Source: Desulfovibrio piger
Lineage (GTDB): Bacteria; Desulfobacterota; Desulfovibrionia; Desulfovibrionales; Desulfovibrionaceae
Direction: 5' to 3'
NCBI RefSeq assembly: GCF_900116045.1
Contig: NZ_LT630450.1
Coordinates: 465,501 to 529,500 of the forward strand
DNA: 64,000 nt
Shown here piece by piece: positions 1 to 7,649 of the stretch. The notes under the pieces are model-generated. The model searched no databases. It worked only from the letters and a program-made list of their open reading frames with translations, and was not told the DNA's origin. Numbering within the stretch: position 1 is the stretch's first letter; each line of letters starts with the position of its first letter. A program made the translations under genes and the position numbers.

Positions 1-1959
1 GGCAACGAGCTGGCCCCCAAGTCCCCGGCTGTCCCGGCCACCATGCTGGCGCTGGCCAGCGTCACCCAGGCATGGCGCGGCGCTCCTGCTGTCGTCAATG
101 ACGGGGTGCGTGTGGTGCCGTTTGCCGACATTCAGGCCATCAATGCCCGCCTGGATTACGTCATGGCCGAAGTGGCCAGGCAGCGCCTTGAAGCCGATGC
201 CACCACGCGGGAAGACGGCGCGCGTGTCGGCATGTTTGTCGACCCGCTGCTGGATGACAGCATGCGTGACCAGGGCGTCAGCCAGACGGCCGCCATTGTT
301 GGCGGGGAGCTGTGTCTGCCCATTGCCGCGTCGGCCTACATGCTGTCCAGGGACATCAGCGTACCGAAATCCCGCTCGTATGTGCCCGTGGTGGCTCTTG
401 CCCAGACCCTGCGGACCAATTCCATGCGCGTGAATCCCTATTCCGCCTTTGACCCCATGCCCGCGCGCGTCACCCTGACGCCCAGCATCGACCGCTGGAC
501 GGAATACGACACCACATGGGCCAGCCCCGTGACAGAAAAATTCGATGTCAGCCGGGACGGCTACTACCACGTCGTTGTGGGGACGGAGACCAAGACCACC
601 ACCGAGACCCTGTCCAGCCAGTCCAGCGCGTTGGAGTTCCTGCGCGAGATCGACGTGGCCTTTGAGGCGCGGGACCTGGAGCCGGGGGAAACTGTCCATG
701 AGGTGACCTTTGACGGCATGGTCATGGAGTGTCGCACCGCCGAAGGGGAACCGGGTACGATTACGGCGGACGAAAACGGTGTGGCGCGTGGCGTGTTCAC
801 CATCCCGCCCAATGTGCCCGCCGGGGCAAAAACTGTCGTCGTGTCCGCGCACAGCCGACAGGGACAGGCCGTGTTCGTGGGACAAGGTACGCTGACCGTA
901 CAGACCCTGCGGCAGGTCAAACAGGTGACGACCGTATGGGTAGACCCTCTGGCGCAGACATTTGTTGCCGAAGAGGCCATGCAGCTTGCCGGTGTGGACC
1001 TCTATTTCATGGCGGCGGGTGGTGATGCCCAGGTCCAGATCCGCGAGGTGGTCAACGGCGTTCCCACGCGCGTGGTGTTCGCGGAAGCACACATCGCCAG
1101 GGAAGACATGGTGGTCACCGGCGGGGGGCATACGCGCGTGCTGTTCGATGCGCCGGTAGCCCTGTCGGCCAATGTGGAATATGCGCTCGTCGTGCTGTGC
1201 GACGACGCCGAGACCTCCCTGGCCATTGCCGTGCTGGGCGAATACGACGAGCTGCGCAAGAGCTATGTCACCAGCCAGCCCTATACCATCGGCGTCATGC
1301 TCTCGTCGTCCAATGCCAGTACCTGGACAGCCCACCAGGACAAGGACATGGCCTTCCGTCTCCTCAAGGCTGACTTCACCAGCGCCCAGGCGCAGGAAAT
1401 CGACCTGGGCAGTGTGGATACGGAAGAGGAGGCCACGGACATGCTCCTGTTCGGCCTGTCCGACCTGCCTACGGCCAAGACCTCTGTCCAGTATGCCGTG
1501 GACTTGCCGGACGGTACGACCGCCAGCATGGCCGAGGGCCAGGCTGTGAACTTTGCCAAGGGCCAGACCGGGCGCTTCAGCGTGAAGGCATCCCTCTCCG
1601 GGGACGCCACCGCATCCCCCGTGCTGTATCCCGGCACCATGCTGGTATGCGGCAAGGTGGGGACGACCGCCGATTACTGCACCCGCAGCATCACGTCTTC
1701 CGGTGCGGCCAAGGGCGTTCTGATCTTTGACGCCATCATTCCCGCCGGGGCCGCCGTGACGCCCAAAATGCGCGAGGATGAGGGGGAATGGCAGGAGATG
1801 ACCAAGGCCGGGACCGTGAACCAGGGCGACGGGCTGGTGGAGTTCCGCTACGAGCTGGCCCTTTCCGGCGGCGATATGGTCAAGGCCAAGATCGAGCTGT
1901 CGGGCACGGCCACGGCCCGTCCCCGTGTCCGCAATATCCGCATGCTGGCCGTGAAGTAG
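1..1959 (+). CDS. Phage tail/baseplate protein, DUF4815-like, 5' end outside window
   Basis: The frame is open from the first base, so the ATG at 43 is probably internal and the gene starts upstream; 652 residues are visible. The N-terminal part, with a stretch around GMFVDPLLDDSMRD, resembles the DUF4815 phage proteins encoded among tail and baseplate genes. The middle is beta-rich, with Ig-like and carbohydrate-binding-like repeats. It lies 10 bases upstream of the tail fibre gene and is probably cotranscribed with it. Virion location is inferred from position. It could equally be a baseplate wedge or a tail-tip protein; the family recall is from memory and moderate. Confidence 0.6.
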   Translation, partial: GNELAPKSPAVPATMLALASVTQAWRGAPAVVNDGVRVVPFADIQAINARLDYVMAEVARQRLEADATTREDGARVGMFVDPLLDDSMRDQGVSQTAAIVGGELCLPIAASAYMLSRDISVPKSRSYVPVVALAQTLRTNSMRVNPYSAFDPMPARVTLTPSIDRWTEYDTTWASPVTEKFDVSRDGYYHVVVGTETKTTTETLSSQSSALEFLREIDVAFEARDLEPGETVHEVTFDGMVMECRTAEGEPGTITADENGVARGVFTIPPNVPAGAKTVVVSAHSRQGQAVFVGQGTLTVQTLRQVKQVTTVWVDPLAQTFVAEEAMQLAGVDLYFMAAGGDAQVQIREVVNGVPTRVVFAEAHIAREDMVVTGGGHTRVLFDAPVALSANVEYALVVLCDDAETSLAIAVLGEYDELRKSYVTSQPYTIGVMLSSSNASTWTAHQDKDMAFRLLKADFTSAQAQEIDLGSVDTEEEATDMLLFGLSDLPTAKTSVQYAVDLPDGTTASMAEGQAVNFAKGQTGRFSVKASLSGDATASPVLYPGTMLVCGKVGTTADYCTRSITSSGAAKGVLIFDAIIPAGAAVTPKMREDEGEWQEMTKAGTVNQGDGLVEFRYELALSGGDMVKAKIELSGTATARPRVRNIRMLAVK

Positions 1960-1969
1960 AGAGGACCGT

Positions 1970-2526
1970 ATGGCTTACGACGAAAAGACCCCCCATCTGT
2001 CCTTGCCCCTGCCGCACCCGCGCAATACGCTGCGTGAGGACTGCCCGCGTATTCGGGAAAGCCTGCAGGCCCTGGACCGGTTCGCGGAAAAATCGGACGC
2101 CGCCGTTGCGGCACTGGCCGAGGCCGACACGACATTGGCAAACGCCATGCAATCCCAGGGCAAGGACCTGGCGGAAGCCATCTCCCAGGAGGAACAAGCC
2201 CGTTCCCAGGCGGATTCCGGCCATGACGACGCCATCGCCGCCTTGAAGAAGCAAATCGAGGCTCTGCAGGAAACGGTAGCCAAGATCAACCCGTGGGACA
2301 TTTTCCCCATGCGCGTCCCCATTGCTGTTGACGGCGTAAAGTTTGGCGGTTCCGACGGCCGCCGCGCCATTATGCCCGGAGAGACGGAACCGCGTGAAAA
2401 CTGGGTGCTCTGTGACGGCGGGGAAGATGGCCACGGCGGCACCGTGCCCGACATGAGAGGGCGTGTCGTTTTGGGCGCATCCGAAGCCCATCCGGCTGGC
2501 TCTGCTGGCGGGTCCGAGACCCACAT
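1970..2526 (+). CDS. Tail fibre protein, constant N-terminal part with collar motif; C-terminus disrupted by an inverted cassette
   Basis: Starts at ATG 1970 behind GAGAGGA. Residues 1-40 are a leader rich in Pro and Arg, residues 45-105 are heptad-like and probably coiled coil, and residues 140-184 carry a tail-collar type sequence (WVLCDGG, PDMRGRVVLGAS, GGSETH). In relatives the collar runs on into a His/Gly-rich tip ending near VRVA. Here, after GGSETH, the plus frame enters the antisense of such a tip, which is encoded on the minus strand at 2555-2836. The plus frame happens to stay open through to 3574, fusing nonsense to the downstream gene. The fibre therefore looks switched off, or wrongly tipped, in this orientation. 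Confidence 0.7.
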
Positions 2527-2554
2527 CCCGCCCGCAAACCCACGGAGGACGCCC

Positions 2555-2836
2555 CTATGCCACCCTGACCACTATCTCAAACGAAAGGAACGGAGGCAGG
2601 CTGTCGGCTTGCTCCGTAGCCCCCTCAAGCGGGTGGTCGTGAGGCTTGGAGCCGCCTACGGTAGTTGTGGTTCCGTGCGTATCGCCATTGATATTGCCAT
2701 TTTTTGTAACGCCATCAGCATGCGTTTCACCGGAAATCCATGTTTGGACATGACGCCATTGGTGGGCATGCGCTGGCATCTGCTCGATGGACAGGGTGGT
2801 TTCCCCGACAGTGCCAGCAAGACCGACATTTTCCCT
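2555..2836 (-). CDS. Inverted tail-fibre C-terminal cassette (tip domain) on the opposite strand
   Basis: The minus strand encodes about 93 residues with no good start of their own, beginning around ENVGLAGTVGETTLS, continuing with EQMPAHAHQW and a His/Gly/Thr-rich stretch, and ending with LPPFLSFEIVVRVA before a TAG. This is the usual end of a collar-type tail fibre and would follow naturally from GGSETH of the constant part at 1970-2520. It should be expressed only after inversion of the segment. The short word CCACAT at 2521-2526 and its complement ATGTGG at 2863-2868 flank it, but joining exactly there would leave a stop (TAG after a run of seven T) before the cassette, so the true crossover may differ. 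Confidence 0.6.
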   Translation of the reverse strand, partial: RENVGLAGTVGETTLSIEQMPAHAHQWRHVQTWISGETHADGVTKNGNINGDTHGTTTTVGGSKPHDHPLEGATEQADSLPPFLSFEIVVRVA

Positions 2837-2862
2837 AAAAAAACAAATAACCGGAGGCTATT

Positions 2863-3081
2863 ATGTGGCTTGAACACACCCCGCATGGTCTGCGGGAAAT
2901 CACAGAAGAAGAAATTCTGGCCAGAGCGGAACAGATCAAGGCCCGACGTGAGATGGACGGACCTGTCCTGTACCCTTGGCAGATACCCGGAACGGGTCAT
3001 GCTATCCCCTCAATTCCCAACCATTTTGGAGGTTGCTCCCATGTCCACTGTTACGACTGTTACGGTTGTCCCCGCCGATAA
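2863..3081 (+). CDS. Small phage protein of unknown function
   Basis: ATG TGG at 2863 is preceded by CGGAGG at a good distance, and the first 45 residues (Glu/Arg-rich, EITEEEILARAEQIKARRE) look like a real helical protein. The last third reads through the ribosome binding site and start of the next gene at 3041 in another frame and is Cys/His-rich, so the C-terminus may be unnatural or truncated. Its start codon lies in the hexamer ATGTGG that flanks the inverted fibre cassette. The position after a tail fibre suggests an accessory or assembly protein, but no family is recognised. Confidence 0.45.
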   Translation: MWLEHTPHGLREITEEEILARAEQIKARREMDGPVLYPWQIPGTGHAIPSIPNHFGGCSHVHCYDCYGCPRR

Positions 3082-3574
3082 GCTGATTATTTGCGACGGG
3101 GTAGCCCTGGTTTTTGATTTCCAGGCCCCTGACGGATTGCATGCCCTGCAATGGCGCGATGACGCGGGCCATACGGAGTGGACGGGCGGTCCCAACCAGC
3201 CCCTGACCGTTGCGGACTACGACGAACAGGTCGCGCCGTATGTGGCCCTGTGGCGGAAGGAGAAAACACGCCGTGAGGAAAAGGCCGCCGAGGAAGCCGC
3301 CGCCCGCGCACTCCCCGATGCCAAGGAGGCCAAAACTGCCGAGGTGCTGTCCGGCTACGACGCCGCGTTGGCCGCCTCCCTCACTATGCCTGCCGCCATG
3401 CCCACCTCGCAGGACGTAGCAGTGGGTGCGGCCCTTTTTGCCGTGGATGACGCGGAAGGTCTGGCGTTTGTTCAGGCACGGCACGCCGCTCGCCGTGACG
3501 AGCTGCTGGCCGCTGTGGACGCGGCAGACAGCGTGGAGGCTGTGCAGGCCGTGGACGTGAGCTATGACGTATAG
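3041..3574 (+). CDS. Phage tail-associated protein, DUF4376-like C-terminus
   Basis: ATG 3041 follows GGAGG (3029-3033). The 177-residue product has an N-terminal beta-type region (residues 1-70, ending in TVADYDEQVAPYVALW), an Ala/Glu/Lys-rich helix (about 75-105) and a helical end (DELLAAVDAADSVEAVQAVDV) resembling the C-terminal DUF4376-type helices found on proteins next to phage tail fibres. A role in fibre assembly or as an accessory fibre subunit is inferred from this and from its place. The frame is continuous with the fibre gene at 1970, but the strong ribosome binding site supports a separate start. It overlaps the next gene by 11 bases. Confidence 0.55.
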   Translation: MSTVTTVTVVPADKLIICDGVALVFDFQAPDGLHALQWRDDAGHTEWTGGPNQPLTVADYDEQVAPYVALWRKEKTRREEKAAEEAAARALPDAKEAKTAEVLSGYDAALAASLTMPAAMPTSQDVAVGAALFAVDDAEGLAFVQARHAARRDELLAAVDAADSVEAVQAVDVSYDV

Positions 3575-4307
3575 GGTCGCTGGACAGCGTATCACCGCTC
3601 CAGACGCTGGCGGGCACGGCCTGGGAATCAGCGACGGGCAGTCCTGGCTGGTGGAGGACAGCATCATCGATCTGTCCGCCTGCCCACTGGAGCGGCTGGA
3701 CGAGGCGGCAGGTATCACCTGGGGCAGCCGCGCCATCTTCCGGCGCTGCGTCATCCGGGGCGCGGGAAAGCTCATCCTCTGCGGTTCAGGAGATGCGGAC
3801 AAGCTGGCGGTGGAGCGCGGCAAGGTAGTCATCTTTGAGGACTGTATCCTTGAGGACTTCGGAAGGCGCGGCCCGGAAGTTCAATCCTGTATGTGGATCA
3901 TCCTGCGACGCTGCCTGATCCGCAACTGGGGGGAGCCGGGACGGTTCGACGTGCGGGCTTTTGCCGCCTGGGCACATCATGGCGGCCGCATCGAGGCCGA
4001 GAGCTGCGTGTTCGATCAGCCCCGTTTCTGGCGAGGCTGGCGGGTCATGGTGAGGGACTGGCTGGCTCACATCGGCCAAAGCTGGAACGACGAGGGCCTG
4101 CGCGGCCTGCTGCGCCCGGCCGCTTGGCTGCCCGGCGTTTGCCGGGGCCTGATTGCCACGGCGGGCGGACACGTCCGGGCCGAGGATTGCCGCGCCACCC
4201 GCTGGTGGATACGCCTTGAAGAGCGACACGGCGATATGTCCCAGGAGGACGCGGCCGAGATGGTGCGGCGCTTGGAAGCCATGCGGCAGGACATGGAAAG
4301 GAGGTAG
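3564..4307 (+). CDS. Phage protein with probable right-handed beta-helix fold
   Basis: This 247-residue protein has short beta-strand repeats of the type seen in parallel beta-helices, for example EDSIIDLS, FRRCVIRGAG, FEDCILEDFG, LRRCLIRNWG and AESCVFDQP, spaced about 25-40 residues apart over residues 28-155. Such folds are common in phage tailspikes, but no pectate-lyase catalytic pattern is evident. The C-terminus (about 225-247) is a charged helix. The start ATG overlaps the end of the preceding tail gene, so it belongs to the tail operon. A role as a host-surface binding or accessory tail protein is an inference. Confidence 0.5.
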   Translation: MTYRVAGQRITAPDAGGHGLGISDGQSWLVEDSIIDLSACPLERLDEAAGITWGSRAIFRRCVIRGAGKLILCGSGDADKLAVERGKVVIFEDCILEDFGRRGPEVQSCMWIILRRCLIRNWGEPGRFDVRAFAAWAHHGGRIEAESCVFDQPRFWRGWRVMVRDWLAHIGQSWNDEGLRGLLRPAAWLPGVCRGLIATAGGHVRAEDCRATRWWIRLEERHGDMSQEDAAEMVRRLEAMRQDMERR

Positions 4308-4310
4308 TTT

Positions 4311-4337
4311 TTGACAGAAGGATGTGCAGGGTAAAAA
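4311..4337 (+). promoter_or_regulatory. Possible promoter of the recombinase gene
   Basis: TTGACA at 4311-4316 is followed after 15 bases by TAAAAA at 4332-4337. The spacer is short. It sits between the tail operon and the recombinase gene, which could thus be transcribed on its own. Confidence 0.3.
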
Positions 4338-4367
4338 GTCGTGCGGACCATATAACAGGAGGTTCGC

Positions 4368-5234
4368 ATGGCAAAAGGAATTACCGTCAGGGAGCTGGCG
4401 GATGTCTATTTTACGGTGCATTGCACCCACCCCGTGACACAAAAAAGCGGGCGCTACCACCTCCGGCCGGTGCTGCGTCTGGTTGGAGGCTGGCAGGCCC
4501 GGAGGCTCAAACCCCAGCACATCAGCGAGTTTCTAGAGGGGCAGCGTCAGTCGGGGGTATCCCTGGCAACGGCTGTCCTGCGGGCGAAGCTGTTGCTCAC
4601 GATACTACGCTGGGGCGTCGGTACGGGCAGACTGGCCATCAATCCGCTGGAGGGGGTGCGCTTTCCCCGGCCCAGGGCACGGCGGGTCATGCCGCCCACA
4701 CTGGCCGAAGCCAGGCGTATGCGCGACGTGGCCGCGTATCATGTGGCGCGCGTCATCACGCTGGGCATGATGGCCGGGCCGCGCATCGGCCCCTCGGAGC
4801 TGTTCAAATTGCGCTGGGAAGACGTCGATCTGGACGCGGGGATCATCCGCATGCCTAACGCCCGGAAAGGCGCACGCGCGGAATCCCGCCTGATTCCTGT
4901 ACGGGATGACGTTTTACCGGAGCTGCGTAGGTGGTGGGAAGAGGACGCAAAAATAGACTGCCCGTGGGTCATCCATTGGCAGGGGAAAAAGGTCATGTGT
5001 ATCGGCCATGCGTGGCACGCGGCACGGAAGGCAGCGGGAATTTCCCGTGTCATAACGCCCTACAGCTTGCGACACGCCTTCCCGACAAGCGCCCTGGAAT
5101 ATGACGCCGACATCAAAGCCGTTGCCGAGATAATGGGGCATTCCGATCCGTCTATGTTACTGAAAACATACCAACATATCAAGTGGAAACAGCTCAAGAA
5201 AGCCATTTCGGCGGGACCGGGGCTGGGAAAATAA
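4368..5234 (+). CDS. Tyrosine site-specific recombinase (phage integrase family)
   Basis: A 288-residue recombinase with an AGGAGG ribosome binding site. Residues 1-100 are the DNA-binding core/SAM-like domain. The catalytic domain follows, with Arg139 (GPRIGPSEL), a beta-hairpin Lys near 167, Arg235 (YSLRHAF), His258 (MGHSD) and the nucleophile Tyr268 (KTYQH). Tyr232 replaces the first His of the usual H-x-x-R box, a change seen in other phage integrases. It could integrate the phage, but it sits between an inverted tail-fibre cassette and com, exactly where Mu carries its invertase gin. It may therefore be the fibre-switching enzyme, in the manner of the shufflon recombinase Rci. Which role it plays cannot be told from sequence alone. 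Confidence 0.85.
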   Translation: MAKGITVRELADVYFTVHCTHPVTQKSGRYHLRPVLRLVGGWQARRLKPQHISEFLEGQRQSGVSLATAVLRAKLLLTILRWGVGTGRLAINPLEGVRFPRPRARRVMPPTLAEARRMRDVAAYHVARVITLGMMAGPRIGPSELFKLRWEDVDLDAGIIRMPNARKGARAESRLIPVRDDVLPELRRWWEEDAKIDCPWVIHWQGKKVMCIGHAWHAARKAAGISRVITPYSLRHAFPTSALEYDADIKAVAEIMGHSDPSMLLKTYQHIKWKQLKKAISAGPGLGK

Positions 5235-5464
5235 TGTGCATGGAACGCGCTGTTTCCGGGCAGGGAGCGGCGCGTTCCCGCATAGTAGAGCCTGACAGTG
5301 GCGGGGGCGACGCACGCCCCCACCGGCGCGACGGCCTAACGTCGCACCACGGCCCCACAAGCGGAAGGCAGCCGCTTGCAGAGTATCCGCCTGTCGTGTC
5401 GTCTCTGGACGAGACAAGAGGCACGATAGACAGATTTTCGTTGGGGTGCAACGATTTTAGCGCC

Positions 5465-5680
5465 ATGAATCAGGAGAAACTTTCAGACGTCAGATGCCCG
5501 CGCTGCAACAAACTTTTGGGGCGGGGCAAGGTTGAGATCATGCAATTTAAGTGCCCCCGTTGCGGGACATACTATACCGTGAGGGCCGTGTGCCCCAACA
5601 CAGAGCCACCAGAAGGCCGCAAGGAATCCTGTTATGGACCAGACAACGTCCAAGGAGCCCCGGCCCATGCTGGGGGTTAA
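5465..5680 (+). CDS. com: Com-like zinc-ribbon translational regulator
   Basis: A 71-residue protein with two CxxC knuckles, RCPRCNKLL at residues 10-18 and CPRC at about 30-33. It matches the known Com protein of phage Mu in the RC-x-x-CNKLL stretch and the later CPRC, with further Cys residues downstream. Mu Com is a small zinc-binding RNA-binding protein that switches on translation of mom. Here com likewise heads the modification genes; its 3' end overlaps the next small gene by 47 bases. The ATG at 5465 is chosen because the upstream open frame is not Com-like. No strong ribosome binding site is seen before it. Confidence 0.8.
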   Translation: MNQEKLSDVRCPRCNKLLGRGKVEIMQFKCPRCGTYYTVRAVCPNTEPPEGRKESCYGPDNVQGAPAHAGG

Positions 5681-5801
5681 CGGCTTCAAGTACAAGGAAA
5701 AATTCGGCGTCATTGTTATGTGCAAGGACGAGGCCGACCACAAGGCCGTGTATGAACGCCTCAAGGCCGAAGGCTACAAGTGCCGGGTGGTGCGCGTATG
5801 A
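5634..5801 (+). CDS. 55-residue conserved-looking phage protein between com and the Mom-like gene
   Basis: ATG 5634 to TGA 5801 encodes 55 residues with a compact alpha/beta-looking sequence (NGFKYKEKFGVIVMCKDE then HKAVYERLKAEGYKCRVVRV). The start lies inside com and the stop overlaps the ATG of the next gene (ATGA), so translation is probably coupled. The strand-helix-strand pattern resembles a tiny ferredoxin-like unit, but no family is recognised. It is probably a regulator or partner of the modification enzymes; this is inference from the tight gene packing. Confidence 0.6.
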   Translation: MDQTTSKEPRPMLGVNGFKYKEKFGVIVMCKDEADHKAVYERLKAEGYKCRVVRV

Positions 5802-6961
5802 AAATTGCCATCCACTATCCCGCACCGACCTTCGATTCCTACCGCGCCGCCTTGGTCCGCTCACTGTTCAATGCCGACGGTATTGGTTTCGACCTCGACG
5901 CGGACCTGCCCATCGATGGCCCCGATGCGGAGCCGTGGCAGATCGGCCTGGTCGTTGGGCCTTCCGGTTCCGGCAAGTCCAGCATTGGTTCCCGTATCTG
6001 GGGGGAAAAAGCCCTGCGTGGGGCCGAAGGCTGGCCCAAGGACAGGCCCATCATCGACGCCATTTCCCCAGAGGATGGAGGCGGAAACTGGCAGGCCGTT
6101 ACGGGTGCCCTGTCCGCTGTGGGGCTTGGAGATGTGCCCGCCTGGCTACGTCCTTACCATGTACTGAGTACGGGAGAGCGGTTTCGGGCCTCGCTGGCCC
6201 GTCTGATTTGTGAGGCCCCGGAACGCGCCGTTGTGGACGAGTTCACCAGCGTCGTGGACCGGCAGATTGCCAAGATCGGAGCGACTGCCTTTGCCAAGGC
6301 TTGGCGGCGTACCGGCGGGCAGGTTGTCCTGCTTTCGTGCCACTACGACATCATCGACTGGCTGGCCCCGGACTGGATTTTCGACACCGGCGGCGACGGC
6401 TTTCGGTGGACACGGGGGTGTCTTCAACGTCCCCGCTTCGAGCTGGAAATCCGGCAAACGGGCTGGGAATGGTGGCCGTATTTTGAGCCGCATCACTATC
6501 TAAAGCTGCCGCACATGATCGCGGCCACCAACTATGTAGGCTTTGTGGACGGCCAACCCGTGGCCCATGTGGCGGTTAGTACCCGACAGGGCTTTGTGGA
6601 GGCACGGGCCTGCCGCTTGGTAGTCATGCCTGAGTGGCAGGGAGCTGGCGTAGGTATGCGCTTTCTCAACACTATCTGCCAGATGTGGCGTGACGGCCAG
6701 AACCGCTATGGCAAGCCGATGCCAACACTGTTTCACACGTCGCATCCGGGCATGTGTGCGGCTCTGCGACGCTCCCCCTTATGGACGCAAGTAAGCGCTA
6801 GGCTCTACGGCGAGAACAAAGCCAGAAGTGCCCGGTCCATGACCAGGTCACGGGAGCGAGCCGGGACCTTACAAGGCCAGGGGCATTCCCCCGGTTATGG
6901 GGGGCATTTTCGGGCCGTACAGGGGTTCCGGTACATCGGAGGGGCCACATGCGCGTCGTGA
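5798..6961 (+). CDS. ABC-type ATPase fused to a GNAT acyltransferase domain (Mom-like DNA modification enzyme)
   Basis: The 387-residue protein has a complete ABC ATPase core: Walker A GPSGSGKSS (54-62), signature LSTGE (123-127), Walker B AVVDEFTS (144-151) and switch His182 (LLSCHYD). It has no membrane segments. After residue 215 comes a GNAT-like domain with the acyl-CoA loop PEWQGAGVG at 278-286. This layout matches the known ABC ATPase-acetyltransferase fusion family COG2401. Mu Mom, which makes the N6-carbamoylmethyl adenine modification, is itself a GNAT-fold protein, so with com upstream this is the Mom counterpart. The substrate is unknown. The start overlaps the upstream stop and the end overlaps the downstream gene by 13 bases, giving one coupled unit. 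Confidence 0.8.
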   Translation: MKIAIHYPAPTFDSYRAALVRSLFNADGIGFDLDADLPIDGPDAEPWQIGLVVGPSGSGKSSIGSRIWGEKALRGAEGWPKDRPIIDAISPEDGGGNWQAVTGALSAVGLGDVPAWLRPYHVLSTGERFRASLARLICEAPERAVVDEFTSVVDRQIAKIGATAFAKAWRRTGGQVVLLSCHYDIIDWLAPDWIFDTGGDGFRWTRGCLQRPRFELEIRQTGWEWWPYFEPHHYLKLPHMIAATNYVGFVDGQPVAHVAVSTRQGFVEARACRLVVMPEWQGAGVGMRFLNTICQMWRDGQNRYGKPMPTLFHTSHPGMCAALRRSPLWTQVSARLYGENKARSARSMTRSRERAGTLQGQGHSPGYGGHFRAVQGFRYIGGATCAS

Positions 6962-7530
6962 TTTTCGGGCAAAAGTGGCTGGCCGTTGAAGTGCTGCGAC
7001 AGCTCTCGCTGCTGCCCCGCGTGACTGTGGCCGGTGTGTGTCCGGACACGAGCGGGGACAGGCTTGAGGAAGAAGCCTGGCTGTGCGGTATCCCGGTATT
7101 CTCGCTGGAGGGCGTGCCCCCATGCGATCTTGGCGTGGCCGCCTATTGCCAACGGTACCTGCCCGCTGTGGTGCGCGCCCGGTGCGGCTTGGGGATTCTG
7201 GCGTATCACCCGTCGCTTCTGCCCCGGCACCGGGGGCGCGACGCCATCCGCTGGACTCTGGCCATGCACGAACCTGTGGCCGGGGGGACGGCATACTGGA
7301 TGGACGACGGGGCGGATACTGGCCCCATCGAAGCCCAGGACTGGTGTCATGTCCTGCCTGGAGAAACGGCCACAGAACTGTGGCGGCGGGAGCTTGCTCC
7401 TATGGGGGTGCGCCTACTGACAGCGTGTGTGGCCCGCCTGGCCAGGGGAGAACGCCCCCGCGCCCGTCCGCAGGACCAGCGCGTGGCCACGTTTGAACCC
7501 GCCGTGGGTAAAAACAAGCTGGGGCAGTAA
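6949..7530 (+). CDS. Formyltransferase-fold protein of the phage modification operon
   Basis: The 193-residue product has the fold signature of PurN/Fmt-type formyltransferases: an N-terminal Rossmann start (RVVIFGQKWLAVEVL), the loop YHPSLLPRHRG at 87-97 and GGTAYWMDDGADTGP at 112-126 with the conserved Asp123. The catalytic Asn of the usual N-x-H-x-S-L-L-P motif is Ala86 here, while His88 is kept. The enzyme may therefore transfer another one-carbon or acyl group, or act differently. It lacks the tRNA-binding C-terminal domain of Fmt. It overlaps the ABC-GNAT gene, which implies a joint role in making or attaching a modified base. This is not a housekeeping formyltransferase. Confidence 0.75.
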   Translation: MRVVIFGQKWLAVEVLRQLSLLPRVTVAGVCPDTSGDRLEEEAWLCGIPVFSLEGVPPCDLGVAAYCQRYLPAVVRARCGLGILAYHPSLLPRHRGRDAIRWTLAMHEPVAGGTAYWMDDGADTGPIEAQDWCHVLPGETATELWRRELAPMGVRLLTACVARLARGERPRARPQDQRVATFEPAVGKNKLGQ

Positions 7531-7547
7531 GCAAAAAAAAGAAAAAA

Positions 7548-7592
7548 GGGCGTGGATGTGTCATTTTCGACACGGTATCCACGCCCCTTTTT
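7548..7592 (+). terminator. Hairpin terminator at the end of the modification operon
   Basis: GGGCGTGGAT (7548-7557) pairs with ATCCACGCCC (7577-7586), with an inner TGTC/GACA stem, followed by a T-rich stretch and preceded by an A-rich stretch, so it could act in both directions. Confidence 0.8.
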
Positions 7593-7649
7593 GTTCCGGC
7601 AAATTTCTAAGCAATGACTGTGCCAACTGCGGAAAAGTGTCGAGCGCCG

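Noticed and set aside
2521..2868. CCACAT/ATGTGG as the recombination site of the fibre cassette
   Set aside because: Only six bases match, and a join exactly there leaves a stop before the tip. It is kept only as a weak candidate; a six-base match may be chance.
1970..3574. A single 534-residue fibre protein
   Set aside because: Residues about 187-357 are the antisense of a tail-fibre tip and of a small gene, and a strong ribosome binding site starts a new gene at 3041. The continuous frame appears accidental.
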